DNA of 64,000 nucleotides from Acidovorax sp. A1169. GTDB lineage: Bacteria > Pseudomonadota > Gammaproteobacteria > Burkholderiales > Burkholderiaceae_C. The notes under the pieces were generated by a model. The model ran no database searches. It was given only the letters and a program-made list of their open reading frames with translations, and was not told where the DNA came from. The stretch is taken from the NCBI RefSeq assembly GCF_030704685.1, contig NZ_JAUZDX010000005.1, positions 124,001 to 188,000 of the forward strand. The letters are read 5' to 3'. Made by a program: the position numbers and the translations under genes. Below, one piece after another: positions 16,601 through 26,712 of the stretch (position 1 is the stretch's first letter; every line of letters begins with the position of its first letter).

Positions 16601-17758
16601 ATGATTTCACCCCAAGCCCTCGAACTGGCGCAATCCCTGGTGCGCATGAACACCGTGAGCCACAACTCCAACCTGGAGTTGATCCACTTCATCCGCGACC
16701 ACCTGGGCCGACTGGGCGTGAAAAGCCGCCTGACCTACAACGCCGACAAGACCAAGGCCAACCTGTTCGCCACGCTGGGCGAGGGCAAGCCCGCCGGGGT
16801 GATCCTCTCGGGCCACACCGACACCGTGCCATGGGACGGCCAGGATTGGACGATGGACCCGCTGAGCGCCCTCGTCAAGGACGGCAACCTGTACGGCCGG
16901 GGCAGCGCCGACATGAAGGCCTTCATCGGCATCGCGGTATCGCATGCCGAGCAGTTCCTGGCCAGCGATGCCCCGTTTGCCCTGCACTTTGCCTTCAGCT
17001 ACGACGAGGAGGTGGGCTGCTTTGGCGTGAAGGAGCTGATCGCCGACCTGCGCGATGCCAGCATCCGCCCGCTGGCCTGCATCGTGGGCGAGCCCACGAG
17101 CATGGTGCCGGCCATCGCGCACAAGGGCGTGTACCGCTACAAGTGCTGCGTGCGCGGCAAGGAAGCGCATTCGTCCCTCACGCCGCAATCGGTCAACGCC
17201 ATCGAGATGGCAGCGCGCGTGGTGGGCCGGGTGCGCGACATGGCCGAGGGCTTCGAGCGCAGCGAGCCGCGCTTCGAGGGCTTTGATGTGCCGTTCTCCA
17301 CCGCCAGCGTGGGCCAATTCCATGGCGGCATTGCTGACAACGTGGTGCCGCGCGACGCCGAGTTCCGCTATGAATTCCGCGACCTGCCCACCGCCAATGC
17401 GGCCCAGATGCAGTCCGAGGTGCTGGCCTATGCGCGCTCGCTCGAACCTGCCATGCAGAAGGTCGCGCCCCAGACCGGCTTCAGCTTCGAGACCATCTGC
17501 GAGATCCCGAGTTTTCTGGGCAGCAAGGACGACGCCGTGACCCGCCTGGCGCAGGAGCTGAGCGGCGAGCAAGGCACCACCCTGGTGGCCTTCGGCACCG
17601 AAGCGGGGCTGTTCAAAAACGCCGGCATCCCCACGGTGGTGTGCGGCCCAGGCAGCATCCAGCAGGCGCACCAGCCCGATGAGTTCGTGAGCCTGGAGCA
17701 ACTGGGGCGCTGCGAAGCCTTCATGCAGGGGCTGGCACGCACCAAGGCCTTCGGCTGA
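16601..17758 (+). CDS. argE: Acetylornithine deacetylase
   Basis: A 385-residue M20A deacetylase that hydrolyses N-acetylornithine to ornithine in arginine synthesis. Metal-site motifs: LSGHTDTVPWDGQDW, YGRGSADMKAF (bridging Asp), YDEEVGCFG (catalytic Glu) and VGEPTSM; GTEAGLFKNAGIPTVVCGPG holds the C-terminal ligands. The start at MISPQALELAQSLVRM is family-typical; an upstream in-frame ATG at 16523 would cover the promoter region shared with the divergent M20D gene. Confidence 0.92.
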   Translation: MISPQALELAQSLVRMNTVSHNSNLELIHFIRDHLGRLGVKSRLTYNADKTKANLFATLGEGKPAGVILSGHTDTVPWDGQDWTMDPLSALVKDGNLYGRGSADMKAFIGIAVSHAEQFLASDAPFALHFAFSYDEEVGCFGVKELIADLRDASIRPLACIVGEPTSMVPAIAHKGVYRYKCCVRGKEAHSSLTPQSVNAIEMAARVVGRVRDMAEGFERSEPRFEGFDVPFSTASVGQFHGGIADNVVPRDAEFRYEFRDLPTANAAQMQSEVLAYARSLEPAMQKVAPQTGFSFETICEIPSFLGSKDDAVTRLAQELSGEQGTTLVAFGTEAGLFKNAGIPTVVCGPGSIQQAHQPDEFVSLEQLGRCEAFMQGLARTKAFG

Positions 17759-17771
17759 AACAGGAAGGCCG

Positions 17772-18920
17772 TCAGGTCCTCACGCGCCCATCACCGGTCA
17801 GCATCGACATTTCCACAAAATGCGATGCAGCATGGTCCGTGGCGCTGTACGACACCAGAAAGCCGGAGATGGCCTGCGAGCCCAGGCCTTCGAGCCCGGC
17901 AATCAGGCCGTCGCGGGTGATCTTGCCGCTGCCATTGGCCTGGCGCAGGCCCTCGGCAAAGACGCGTGCAGCGACATAGCCCTCCATGCTGGAGTAGTTG
18001 GCCTGCACCTTGTCGCCACCTTTCTTGATGGCTTCGAGGAACTCGCGCGTGATCTGGCGCGAGGGCTGGTAGGGCGAGGGCATGACCTGCGAGACCACCA
18101 CCCCGGCGCCGTCCTTGCCCAGTTCATCGGCCAGGGCCTGCGTACCCACGAAGGACACGTTGTAGAACGTGCCGCCAAACCCCGCCTTGCGCGCGGCGCG
18201 CACAAAGGCGGCGCTGCCCGCGTAGGCAGCGATCTGCACCACCGCGTCGGGCTTGGCGGCCACCAGCTTGTCCACCGCGGCCTTCACGTCCACCGAATTG
18301 CGCTCCACCGTGGCTGTGGCGGCGGGCGTCAGTTTCTGCTCGGTCAGCGCACGCACCACGCCGTCGAGCCCGGCCTTGCCGTAGGCATCATTCTGGTAGA
18401 AGACCGCGATCTTCTTGATCCCCAGGTTGGTGAGCTGGCGCACGATGAGCGCGGTTTCGTCGTAGTACGAGGCGCGCACATGGAACACCAGCCGGTTGAA
18501 CGGCTGGCGCAATGCCTCGGCCCCCGTGAACGGGCCGAAGAACGGCACCTTCTCCTTGGTAAACAATGGCAGCGCGGCCAGGCTGGTAGGGGTGCCGATG
18601 TAGCCGAACAGCGCAAACACGTCGTCGGCCATGAGCTTCTTGGTGTTCTCGGCGCAGCGGTCGGGCTCGTAGCCATCGTCGAGGGTGCGGATCTCGACCT
18701 GCCGCTTGCCCACGCCGCCCTGGGCATTGAGTTGGTCGAAGAACAGCTTGGCGCCCTGGTGGAACTGGATGCCCAGTTGCGCGGCCGGGCCCGTGAAAGC
18801 GGCCGACTGGCCCAGCACGATGCGCCCTTCACCTTGCGCCCGGGCCATCTGGAAGCCGCCAAGCGCCGCTGCGCCCAGCCCCACCGAAAACTGTCTGCGC
18901 CCCACTACAGTCTGGTTCAT
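17772..18920 (-). CDS. ABC transporter substrate-binding protein (branched-chain amino acid type)
   Basis: A 382-residue periplasmic receptor of the Peripla_BP_6 (LivJ) family. The N-terminus has a signal with a Tat-like RRQF motif followed by a hydrophobic stretch and cleavage near ARAQG. Family pattern: IVLGQSAAFTGPAAQLGIQ, GAKLFFDQLNAQGGV, IRTLDDGYEPDRCAENTKKL and IAVFYQNDAYGKAGLDGV. No permease or ATPase genes lie next to it, so it is an orphan receptor here. It is convergent with argE and divergent from the molybdopterin oxidoreductase gene. Confidence 0.9.
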   Translation of the reverse strand: MNQTVVGRRQFSVGLGAAALGGFQMARAQGEGRIVLGQSAAFTGPAAQLGIQFHQGAKLFFDQLNAQGGVGKRQVEIRTLDDGYEPDRCAENTKKLMADDVFALFGYIGTPTSLAALPLFTKEKVPFFGPFTGAEALRQPFNRLVFHVRASYYDETALIVRQLTNLGIKKIAVFYQNDAYGKAGLDGVVRALTEQKLTPAATATVERNSVDVKAAVDKLVAAKPDAVVQIAAYAGSAAFVRAARKAGFGGTFYNVSFVGTQALADELGKDGAGVVVSQVMPSPYQPSRQITREFLEAIKKGGDKVQANYSSMEGYVAARVFAEGLRQANGSGKITRDGLIAGLEGLGSQAISGFLVSYSATDHAASHFVEMSMLTGDGRVRT

Positions 18921-19045
18921 GGTGAAATCCTGGTTTCAGGGCTTTGCGCCCCATTTGCCATCGCCGCAAGGCGACCCCTCCGGAAGGGCGCGCCACGAGC
19001 GCGCAGCCTCCAGCCCCGCAGCCAGTTTAACGACCAGCCCACCAA

Positions 19046-21124
19046 ATGCCCACGATTTCGGCCTCTGTCCCCACTGATTCCGTGCCCTTTGCCGTACGCG
19101 GCGCCTGCCCCCATGACTGCCCCGACACCTGTGCGCTGCTGACCACCGTGGTCGATGGCGTGGCCACGCGGGTGCAGGGCAACCCCGACCACGCACACAC
19201 CGATGGCGTGCTGTGTGCCAAGGTTTCGCGCTACACCGAGCGCAGCTACCACCCGGAGCGTGTGCTCACCCCGCTCAAGCGCAGCGGCCCCAAAGGCAGC
19301 GGGCAGTTCACCCCCGTCAGCTGGGACGAGGCCCTGAGCGATATTGCGCAGCGCCTGACTGCCATCGCCGCGCACGACCCAGAAGCGATCCTGCCCTACA
19401 GCTACGCCGGCACCATGGGCATGGTGCAGGGCGAGAGCATGGACCGGCGCTTCTTCAATCAGTTGGGCGCCTCGCTGCTGGACCGCACCATCTGCGCCTC
19501 GGCCGGTGCCGAGGCGCTGGTGCAGACCCTGGGCGGCAAGGTCGGCATGAAGGTGGAGTTCTTCGCCGAGGCGCAGCTGATCCTGATCTGGGGCAGCAAC
19601 TCCATCGGCAGCAACCTGCACTTCTGGCGCTACGCCCAGCAGGCCAAGCGCAATGGCGCCCGGCTGGTGTGCATAGACCCGCGCAAGACCGAGACGGCCG
19701 ACAAGTGCCACGAACACATCGCCCTGCGCCCCGGCACCGATGCCGCCCTGGCCCTGGCGCTGATGCACGAGCTGATCGTCCACGACTGGCTGGACCACGA
19801 CTACATCGCGCGCCACACCCTGGGCTGGGAGGGCCTGCGCGAGCGCGCACTGCAGTGGCCGCCCGAGCGCGCGGCCGAGGTCTGCGGCATCCCTGTGGAG
19901 CAGATCCGCCAGCTGGCAAAGGACTACGGCACCACCCAACCCGCCGCCATCCGCCTGAACTACGGCATGCAGCGCGTGCGCGGCGGCGGCAATGCCGTGC
20001 GCGCCGTCACCTGCCTGCCAGCGCTCACGGGCGCATGGCGCCACCGCGCGGGCGGCATGCTGCTGTCGAGCTCGGGCCAGTACCCGGTGCAGCGCGCCGT
20101 GCTGCAGCGCCCCGACCTGCTCGCCGGCCGCCAGCCACGCACCATCAACATGTCCACCATCGGCGACGACCTGCTGCGCCCGGCCTCGCCGGCCTTCGGC
20201 CCGCAGGTGCAGGCGGTGGTCGTGTACAACAGCAACCCCGTGGCCGTGGCGCCCGAGTCGGGCAAGGTGGTGCAGGGCTTTGCGCGCGAGGATCTGTTCA
20301 CCGTGGTGCTGGAGCACTTTCGCACCGACACGGCCGACTACGCCGACTACATCCTGCCGGCCACCACGCAGCTCGAGCACTGGGACGTGCATCTGTCGTA
20401 CGGCCACACCGATGTGGTGCTCAACCGCCCGGCCATCGCGCCGCTGGGCCAGGCGCGCTCGAACGCCCAGATCTTCCGTGACCTGGCCACCCGCATGGGG
20501 TACACCGACGCCTGCTTTGCCGACAGCGACGCAACCTTGTGCCGCCAGGCCTTTGGCGATGCGGTGGACTTCGCGCTCCTCGAATCGCAGGGCTTCGCCA
20601 CGCTGGCCATGCTCGATGCGCCGTTTGCCGAGGGGCAGTTCCCTTTGCCCTCGGGCAAGTGCGAGTTCTACAGCGCGCGCCTGGCCGCCCAGGGCCTGGA
20701 CGGCCTGCCCGACCACCTGCCCAACTACGAGCTGCAGGGCAGCTCTGCCCAGTACCCGCTGGCCATGATCTCGCCGCCGGCGCGCAACTTCCTGAACTCC
20801 ACCTTCGTCAACGTGCAGAGCCTGCGCGACATCGAAGGCCGGCCGCTGCTGGAGATCCACCCCGACGACGCCGAGGCGCGCGGCATTGCCAACCACAGCA
20901 TCGTGCGCGTGTTCAATGCCCGGGGCAGCTACCGCTGCCACGCCAGCGTGTCGCGCCGCGCCCGGCCCGGCGTGGTCAACGGCATGGGCATCTGGTGGCG
21001 CAAGCTGGGGCTCGATGGCACCAACGTGAACGAGATCACCAGCCAGGCCCTGACCGACCTGGGCCGCGCCCCCACCTTCTACGACTGTCTGGTGGAAGTG
21101 GAAGCGGTGGACGCCGCCGCCTGA
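19046..21124 (+). CDS. Molybdopterin-dependent oxidoreductase (DMSO reductase family)
   Basis: A 692-residue catalytic subunit of the DMSO-reductase superfamily. A 4Fe-4S site is visible at the N-terminus (C21-x3-C25-x3-C29 in ACPHDCPDTCALL, fourth Cys57 in DGVLCAKVSRY). Then come VSWDEALSDIAQRL, LIWGSNSIGSNLHFW and IDPRKTETADKCHEHIALRP (cofactor-binding domain), and a C-terminal MopB domain (LLEIHPDDAEARGIANHS). No signal peptide is seen, so it is probably cytoplasmic. No electron-transfer partner is adjacent. Substrate unknown; formate dehydrogenase- or thiosulfate-type activities cannot be told apart. Confidence 0.9.
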   Translation: MPTISASVPTDSVPFAVRGACPHDCPDTCALLTTVVDGVATRVQGNPDHAHTDGVLCAKVSRYTERSYHPERVLTPLKRSGPKGSGQFTPVSWDEALSDIAQRLTAIAAHDPEAILPYSYAGTMGMVQGESMDRRFFNQLGASLLDRTICASAGAEALVQTLGGKVGMKVEFFAEAQLILIWGSNSIGSNLHFWRYAQQAKRNGARLVCIDPRKTETADKCHEHIALRPGTDAALALALMHELIVHDWLDHDYIARHTLGWEGLRERALQWPPERAAEVCGIPVEQIRQLAKDYGTTQPAAIRLNYGMQRVRGGGNAVRAVTCLPALTGAWRHRAGGMLLSSSGQYPVQRAVLQRPDLLAGRQPRTINMSTIGDDLLRPASPAFGPQVQAVVVYNSNPVAVAPESGKVVQGFAREDLFTVVLEHFRTDTADYADYILPATTQLEHWDVHLSYGHTDVVLNRPAIAPLGQARSNAQIFRDLATRMGYTDACFADSDATLCRQAFGDAVDFALLESQGFATLAMLDAPFAEGQFPLPSGKCEFYSARLAAQGLDGLPDHLPNYELQGSSAQYPLAMISPPARNFLNSTFVNVQSLRDIEGRPLLEIHPDDAEARGIANHSIVRVFNARGSYRCHASVSRRARPGVVNGMGIWWRKLGLDGTNVNEITSQALTDLGRAPTFYDCLVEVEAVDAAA

Positions 21125-21128
21125 TCCT

Positions 21129-22763
21129 TCACCCGGGCGCCAGCGCCAGGAAGTGGTGCACCACGGGCTTGCCGGGCCCCTGGTGAAAGCGCAGCGCCTG
21201 GGCCTGCAGGTCGGCATCGGCCTGGGAGACGCGGTCGTGCTGGCGCAGGTGCTCGGCCCAGGATTCGACCAGGAACCATTCGATCACACGCTCCGGCTCG
21301 CCCGTGTGCTCGGCCACGCCCCAGGCATAGGCACCGTCGCGGCGGCGCTCCGTGGCCACGAGTTGCATGGCGGCCAGGAAGGCCGGCTGGTCCTCCTTGC
21401 GGATGCGGTACTCCACCTGCACCATCACCGGACCGCGATCGTGCGCCACAGGTTCTGCCAGCAGGGGCTCGGGCCAGTGGCGCGAGGGCTGCAGGTCGGC
21501 CTCGCCCGTGGGCAGCTTCACGCGGTGGAACACGAAGGCCACCACCACCAGCCCGGCCGCACCGATGAGCAGTGTTGTCGCCAGCCCCAGTTGCCCCGCC
21601 GCCAGGCCCCAGCCCAGGCTGCCCGCGGCCATGGCGCCGTTGAACACCATGAGGTAGATGGCCAGGCCGCGCCCGCGCACCCATTTGGGCAGCACGGCCT
21701 GGGCCACGCCGTTGAGCGTGGTCAGCGCGATGATCCAGCCCAAGCCCAGCACCAGCATCAGCACCACCGCCGCCCACTGCGGCGGCGCCAGGGTCAGCGC
21801 GCCCATCACGGTCGCCGTGAGCAGCGAGGCAGTGAGCACCAGGCCATCGGTATCGAGCCAGCGGCGCAGGCGGGGCAGCAGCACGGCGCCCAGGATGGCG
21901 CCGGCCCCCACGGCGCCCAGCAGCACACCGTAGAAACCGGCCGAACCGCCCAGCATGCGCCGGGCCACCAGCGGCAGCAGCGCCCACACGGAGCTCGCGA
22001 ACAGGAAGAACACCGCCGCGCGCAGCAGCACCACGTGCAGCTCGCGGCTGGCGCGGGCATAGCGCACGCCGGCCCGGAAGGCGCCGAAGAACTGCTCGTT
22101 GCGCCCTGTGTCCACGGCCGGCGGCCGGCGCCACCACAGCAGGGCCGCCACCACGAACACATAGCTCAGCACATCAAGGCCATAGGCCGCAGCCGCACCA
22201 AAGCTGGCCAGCAGCAGGCCACCCACTGCGGGCCCCACGGCGCGTGCAATGTTGATACCCAGCGAGTTGAGCGCCACGGCGTTGCGCAGTTCGCTGCGCG
22301 GCACCAGCTCGGGCACGATGGACTGCCAGGTGGGGCCCATGAGGGCCGCGCCCACGCCGCCCAGGAAGGTCAGCGCGATCAGGTACTCCACCGTGAGGGT
22401 GTGGGTCTGCGCCAGCAGCAGCAGGGCGCCGCTCACGCCGGCCAGCAGGATCTGCACCCCGATCAGGAAGCGCCGGCGGTCCAGAATGTCCGACAGCACG
22501 CCCGCCGGCAGCGCCAGCAAAAAGATCGGCAGTGTGGCCGCCGTCTGTACCAGGGCCACGGCCGTCGGGCTGGTGGACAGCTCGGTCACCATCCAGGCGC
22601 TGGCCACATCGCGCATGAAGCTGCCGATGTTGCCCAGCACCGTGGCGGCCCAGAGCACCGCGAACACCGGCAGGCGCAAGGGTGCGAAGCTGCCGGACTG
22701 CGCAGCGGACACTGCAGCCGGCGCAGCGGTTTCAGGGTGATGGTGGTCGTGTTCATGTGCCAT
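21129..22763 (-). CDS. MFS transporter (EntS-like) with C-terminal dimeric alpha-beta-barrel domain
   Basis: A 544-residue protein of the MFS_3 type. Residues 1-~20 are His-rich (AHEHDHHH), possibly a metal-binding tail. Residues ~25-420 make about 12 membrane helices, with FWRDVASAWMVTELS-like and PAGVLSDILDRRRFLIGVQI loops typical of EntS-like exporters. After ~430 a soluble antibiotic-biosynthesis-monooxygenase-like domain (VQVEYRIRKEDQPAFLAAMQ) follows. Substrate unknown. Its start overlaps the DoxX-like gene by 11 bp, so it ends the coupled amidohydrolase-DoxX-MFS operon. Confidence 0.85.
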   Translation of the reverse strand: MAHEHDHHHPETAAPAAVSAAQSGSFAPLRLPVFAVLWAATVLGNIGSFMRDVASAWMVTELSTSPTAVALVQTAATLPIFLLALPAGVLSDILDRRRFLIGVQILLAGVSGALLLLAQTHTLTVEYLIALTFLGGVGAALMGPTWQSIVPELVPRSELRNAVALNSLGINIARAVGPAVGGLLLASFGAAAAYGLDVLSYVFVVAALLWWRRPPAVDTGRNEQFFGAFRAGVRYARASRELHVVLLRAAVFFLFASSVWALLPLVARRMLGGSAGFYGVLLGAVGAGAILGAVLLPRLRRWLDTDGLVLTASLLTATVMGALTLAPPQWAAVVLMLVLGLGWIIALTTLNGVAQAVLPKWVRGRGLAIYLMVFNGAMAAGSLGWGLAAGQLGLATTLLIGAAGLVVVAFVFHRVKLPTGEADLQPSRHWPEPLLAEPVAHDRGPVMVQVEYRIRKEDQPAFLAAMQLVATERRRDGAYAWGVAEHTGEPERVIEWFLVESWAEHLRQHDRVSQADADLQAQALRFHQGPGKPVVHHFLALAPG

Positions 22764-23121
22764 GCAGGCCTCCCAGGTCGTGCCAGGCCACGAGCACGAA
22801 ACCGCCCGCCAGACCCCAGTGTTCAAAGAATGCGTTGGCCGCGCGCCGGCGCTCGGCCGGTGCTGCCTGCCAGAAGCGGTCGGCCACGAAGGCGGCCAGC
22901 ACCGTGAAGCCCGCGAGCGCCAGGGCCCCGAGTTGCAGCGCGATGGTGGCGGCCGCCAGCGGCGCGGCCGGCGCCAGGCCGAAGTGCCGCATCTCGGCCA
23001 CGGCACCAGCGAAGTCGCGTGCCTTGGCCAGGCCGCCCTGCAGGTAGGCCGCGCACAGGCACAGCAGGGCCAGCGACTGCACCCAGGGTGCGGTCGCTGC
23101 GGAATGGAGGGCTTCCACCAT
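22753..23121 (-). CDS. DoxX-like small membrane protein
   Basis: A 122-residue protein with about four hydrophobic segments (LALLCLCAAYLQGGLAK; PLAAATIALQLGALALAGF; LAAFVADRFWQ; GLAGGFVLVAWH) and the DoxX-family features GGLAKARDFAGAVAEM and FFEHWGLAGGFVL. DoxX-like proteins are membrane proteins linked to redox or thiol chemistry in some bacteria, with no defined reaction. Its ATG shares one base with the amidohydrolase stop (TGATG), and its end overlaps the MFS gene, so all three are translationally coupled. Confidence 0.8.
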   Translation of the reverse strand: MVEALHSAATAPWVQSLALLCLCAAYLQGGLAKARDFAGAVAEMRHFGLAPAAPLAAATIALQLGALALAGFTVLAAFVADRFWQAAPAERRRAANAFFEHWGLAGGFVLVAWHDLGGLHGT

Positions 23122-25010
23122 CACACCGCCCAGCAGGCGCAGCCCAGGGCGCCCCAGAAGCCCTTGAGGTCGGCAATCGGCAGCTGGCTGCTCCAGGCCG
23201 TGGCGTGCTGGTGGCCATGCACATTGCAGTCGTTGGCGCAGGCACATGCGGCCGCCGCCTGGCGCAAGGCCGCCTGCAATGGCTTGCCTTCCTGGTCGCA
23301 CCAGCCACCGTAGCCGCCGAAGGTGCGCACCGGCGACCAGTCGGGCATGGCGGGCGGCGGCGCGGCACCGTCGTGCGCAGCGAAGTCGCCCACGCCATAG
23401 ACCACCTTGCCGCCCACCACGGTGAGCAGGGCCGTGGTGTCGGCAATGTCGGATTCGGAGCAGGCGAAGAAGTCGCGGTCGGGCACCACCAAGTCGGCCA
23501 GTTGGCCCACCTCGATGCGTCCCTTCTTGCCTTCCTCGTTGCTGAACCATGTGACGTTCTCGGTCCACATGCGCAGCGCGGCCTCGCGGTCCAGGCAGTT
23601 GCGCTGCGGGGTCAGTTGCAGGCCCCCCACCGTCTTGCCCGTGACCAGCCAGGACAGCGACACCCAGGGGTTGTACGAGGCCACGCGCGTGGCGTCGGTG
23701 CCGGCAGAGACCTTGACGCCTTTTTCCAGCATGCGCTTGACCGGTGGCGTCGCCTCGGCGGCGCCTGCGCCGTAACGCTCGACGAAATACTCGCCCTGGT
23801 AGGCCATGCGGTGCTGCACGGCCACGCCGCCGCCCAGCGCGGCGATGCGGTCGATGGAGCGCTCCGAAATCGTCTCGGCATGGTCGAAGAACCAGTTCAG
23901 GCCAGCCAGCGGTGTGTCGCGGTTCACCTTCTCGAACACGTCGAGCGCGCGGGTGATGGTCTCGTCGTAGGTGGCGTGCATGCGCCAGGGCCAGCGGTTC
24001 TGCGCGAGGATGCGCACCACGCCTTCCAGGTCGTCCTCCATCTCCGGCACCATGTCGGGCCGGGGCTGGCGGAAGTCCTCGAAATCGGCGGCCGAGAAGA
24101 CCAGCATCTCGCCCGCGCCGTTGTGGCGAAAGTAATCCGTGCCCTGCTTGTACTGCGAGGTCTCCGTCCAGTGCAGGAAGTCCTCTTTCTCCTGCTTGGG
24201 CTTTTGCGTGAACAGGTTGTAGGCCAGGCGGATGGTGAGCTGGTCGGCATCGGCCAGCTCCTGGATCACCGCGTAGTCGTCAGGATAGGCCTGGAAGCCC
24301 CCGCCCGCGTCGATGGCGCCCGTGACACCCAGGCGATTGAGCTCGCGCATGAAGTGGCGCGTGGAGTTGACCTGGTAGTCGTGCGGCAGCTTGGGGCCCT
24401 TGGCCAACGTGGCGTACAGGATGGCGGCATTGGGCTTGGCCAGCAGCAGGCCCGTGGGGTTGCCCGCGCTGTCGCGCACGATCTCGCCGCCCGGGGGCGC
24501 GGGCGTCTCGCGCGTGTAGCCCACGGCACGCAGCGCCGCAGCATTGAGCAGGGCGCGGTCGTACAGATGCAATATGAACACCGGCGTGTCGGGCGCCACG
24601 GCATTGAGCTCGGCAATCGTGGGCAGGCGCTTCTCGGCGAACTGATGTTCCGTGAAACCACCCACCACGCGCACCCACTGCGGTACGGGCGTCACCGCCA
24701 CCTGGCGGCGCAGCATGGCCATGGCGTCGGCCAGGCTGCGCACGCCGTCCCAGCGCAGCTCCATGTTGAAGTTCAGGCCGCCACGGATGATGTGCAGGTG
24801 GTTGTCGATGAGCCCGGGCAGGACGGAGCGGCCCTGCAGGTCGATGACGCGCGTGCCAGGGCCGGCCAGCGGCAGGATCTCGCGGTCCGTACCGACCTGG
24901 GTGAAGCGGCCACCCGCGATGGCCACGGCGCTGGCCGTGGGCTGGGCCCGGTTGAGCGTGGTGAAGCGGCCGTGGTGCAGGATCAGGTCGGGCGTGCTGG
25001 TCTGGGCCAT
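23121..25010 (-). CDS. YtcJ-like amidohydrolase with Cys/His-rich C-terminal tail
   Basis: A 629-residue metal-dependent hydrolase of the amidohydrolase_3 family. The metal motif is NHLHI instead of HxH (LPGLIDNHLHIIRGG), followed by MHATYDETITRAL, NWFFDHAETISERS and SAGTDATRVASYNPW; GRIEVGQLADLVVPDRDFF closes the composite domain. The last ~50 residues are unusual for the family: AAACACANDCNVHGHQH and GFWGALGCACWAV, with six cysteines and three histidines, a possible metal-binding extension. First gene of the operon with DoxX-like and MFS genes. Substrate unknown. Confidence 0.87.
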   Translation of the reverse strand: MAQTSTPDLILHHGRFTTLNRAQPTASAVAIAGGRFTQVGTDREILPLAGPGTRVIDLQGRSVLPGLIDNHLHIIRGGLNFNMELRWDGVRSLADAMAMLRRQVAVTPVPQWVRVVGGFTEHQFAEKRLPTIAELNAVAPDTPVFILHLYDRALLNAAALRAVGYTRETPAPPGGEIVRDSAGNPTGLLLAKPNAAILYATLAKGPKLPHDYQVNSTRHFMRELNRLGVTGAIDAGGGFQAYPDDYAVIQELADADQLTIRLAYNLFTQKPKQEKEDFLHWTETSQYKQGTDYFRHNGAGEMLVFSAADFEDFRQPRPDMVPEMEDDLEGVVRILAQNRWPWRMHATYDETITRALDVFEKVNRDTPLAGLNWFFDHAETISERSIDRIAALGGGVAVQHRMAYQGEYFVERYGAGAAEATPPVKRMLEKGVKVSAGTDATRVASYNPWVSLSWLVTGKTVGGLQLTPQRNCLDREAALRMWTENVTWFSNEEGKKGRIEVGQLADLVVPDRDFFACSESDIADTTALLTVVGGKVVYGVGDFAAHDGAAPPPAMPDWSPVRTFGGYGGWCDQEGKPLQAALRQAAAACACANDCNVHGHQHATAWSSQLPIADLKGFWGALGCACWAV

Positions 25011-25103
25011 GGGAGGGATTCCTTCAGAGGCGGGAGATGGCGAGGTTCCGCAGTATCGGGCACCCCTCGGGGCTGTTGGGTGACTCGGGGAAAGCGCAGC
25101 CCA

Positions 25104-25757
25104 TCAACCTTCGTGCGCGTTGAACATGCTTTTCGCGTAGGTGATGCCCAAGCCGTAGCCGCCGCCGAACTTCTTCGCAATGCCCGTCGTCATGTCATAG
25201 GTGTCGGTGCGGGCCCAGTCGCGTTGCAGCTCCAGCAGGTACTGCAGCGCGGTGATGGGCCGTGCGCCGGCCTGCACCATGCGCTCCATGGCGCGGTTGT
25301 GGGCCTCGGTGGAGATGTCGCCACTGGCGTCGGCGATCACGTAGACCTCGAACCCCTGGTCCAGTGCCGACAGGGCCGGCCCGACGATGCAGACGCTGGT
25401 CCACAGGCCGGCCAGCACGATGCGGCCCTTGCCGATGGCGTTGACGCGCTCGATCACCGCAGCATCTTCCCAGGTGTTCATGGAGGTGCGGTCCAGCAGC
25501 GCCTGGCCCGGGAACGGGGCCGTGACTTCCTCGAACATGGGGCCCGAGAAGCTCTTCTCTGCCACGGTGGTGAGGATGGTCGGCACGCCGAAGCCCGCAG
25601 CCGCGCTGGCGACCAGGCCGGCGTTGGAGCGCAGCGTGATCGCATCGATGGAATGCGTGGCAAAGGCCATCTGCGACTGGAAGTCGATCATCACCAGGGT
25701 GTGGTCGTTGGGGGTGAGCAGCGTAGAACCGGCGGTGGGCTTGGCGATGGGCGTCAT
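25104..25757 (-). CDS. Isochorismatase-family hydrolase (YcaC-like)
   Basis: A 217-residue cysteine hydrolase of the isochorismatase superfamily, closest in pattern to YcaC. The catalytic Asp is in LVMIDFQSQMAFA (D25) and the nucleophilic Cys in GLWTSVCIVGPAL (C123); the FEVYVIADASGDISTEAHN segment is family-typical. Reaction not known for YcaC-type proteins. It is 45 bp downstream of the pirin gene on the same strand and probably shares its transcript and regulation by the divergent LysR protein. Confidence 0.9.
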   Translation of the reverse strand: MTPIAKPTAGSTLLTPNDHTLVMIDFQSQMAFATHSIDAITLRSNAGLVASAAAGFGVPTILTTVAEKSFSGPMFEEVTAPFPGQALLDRTSMNTWEDAAVIERVNAIGKGRIVLAGLWTSVCIVGPALSALDQGFEVYVIADASGDISTEAHNRAMERMVQAGARPITALQYLLELQRDWARTDTYDMTTGIAKKFGGGYGLGITYAKSMFNAHEG

Positions 25758-25802
25758 GGGAATCTCCTGAAAATTGAAAAAGACGTTGAAGAAGGATCGA
25801 AC

Positions 25803-26528
<726 letters not shown>

Positions 26529-26712
26529 GGTGATTTCCTTTCTTCAGATTCGATGGGGTTCACACTGAGTACCTGGGCCTGCCATCTGGCAGTTGTCAGA
26601 TAGCGCAGTGCTCGGGTGAAGAAAGTATCTCGCCGCAGAGGGGTCCTTAGGTTGAAACATGCAGCGCCCTATGATCGATAATTTCGATGATGAAAATTGC
26701 ACGCACTCCACC

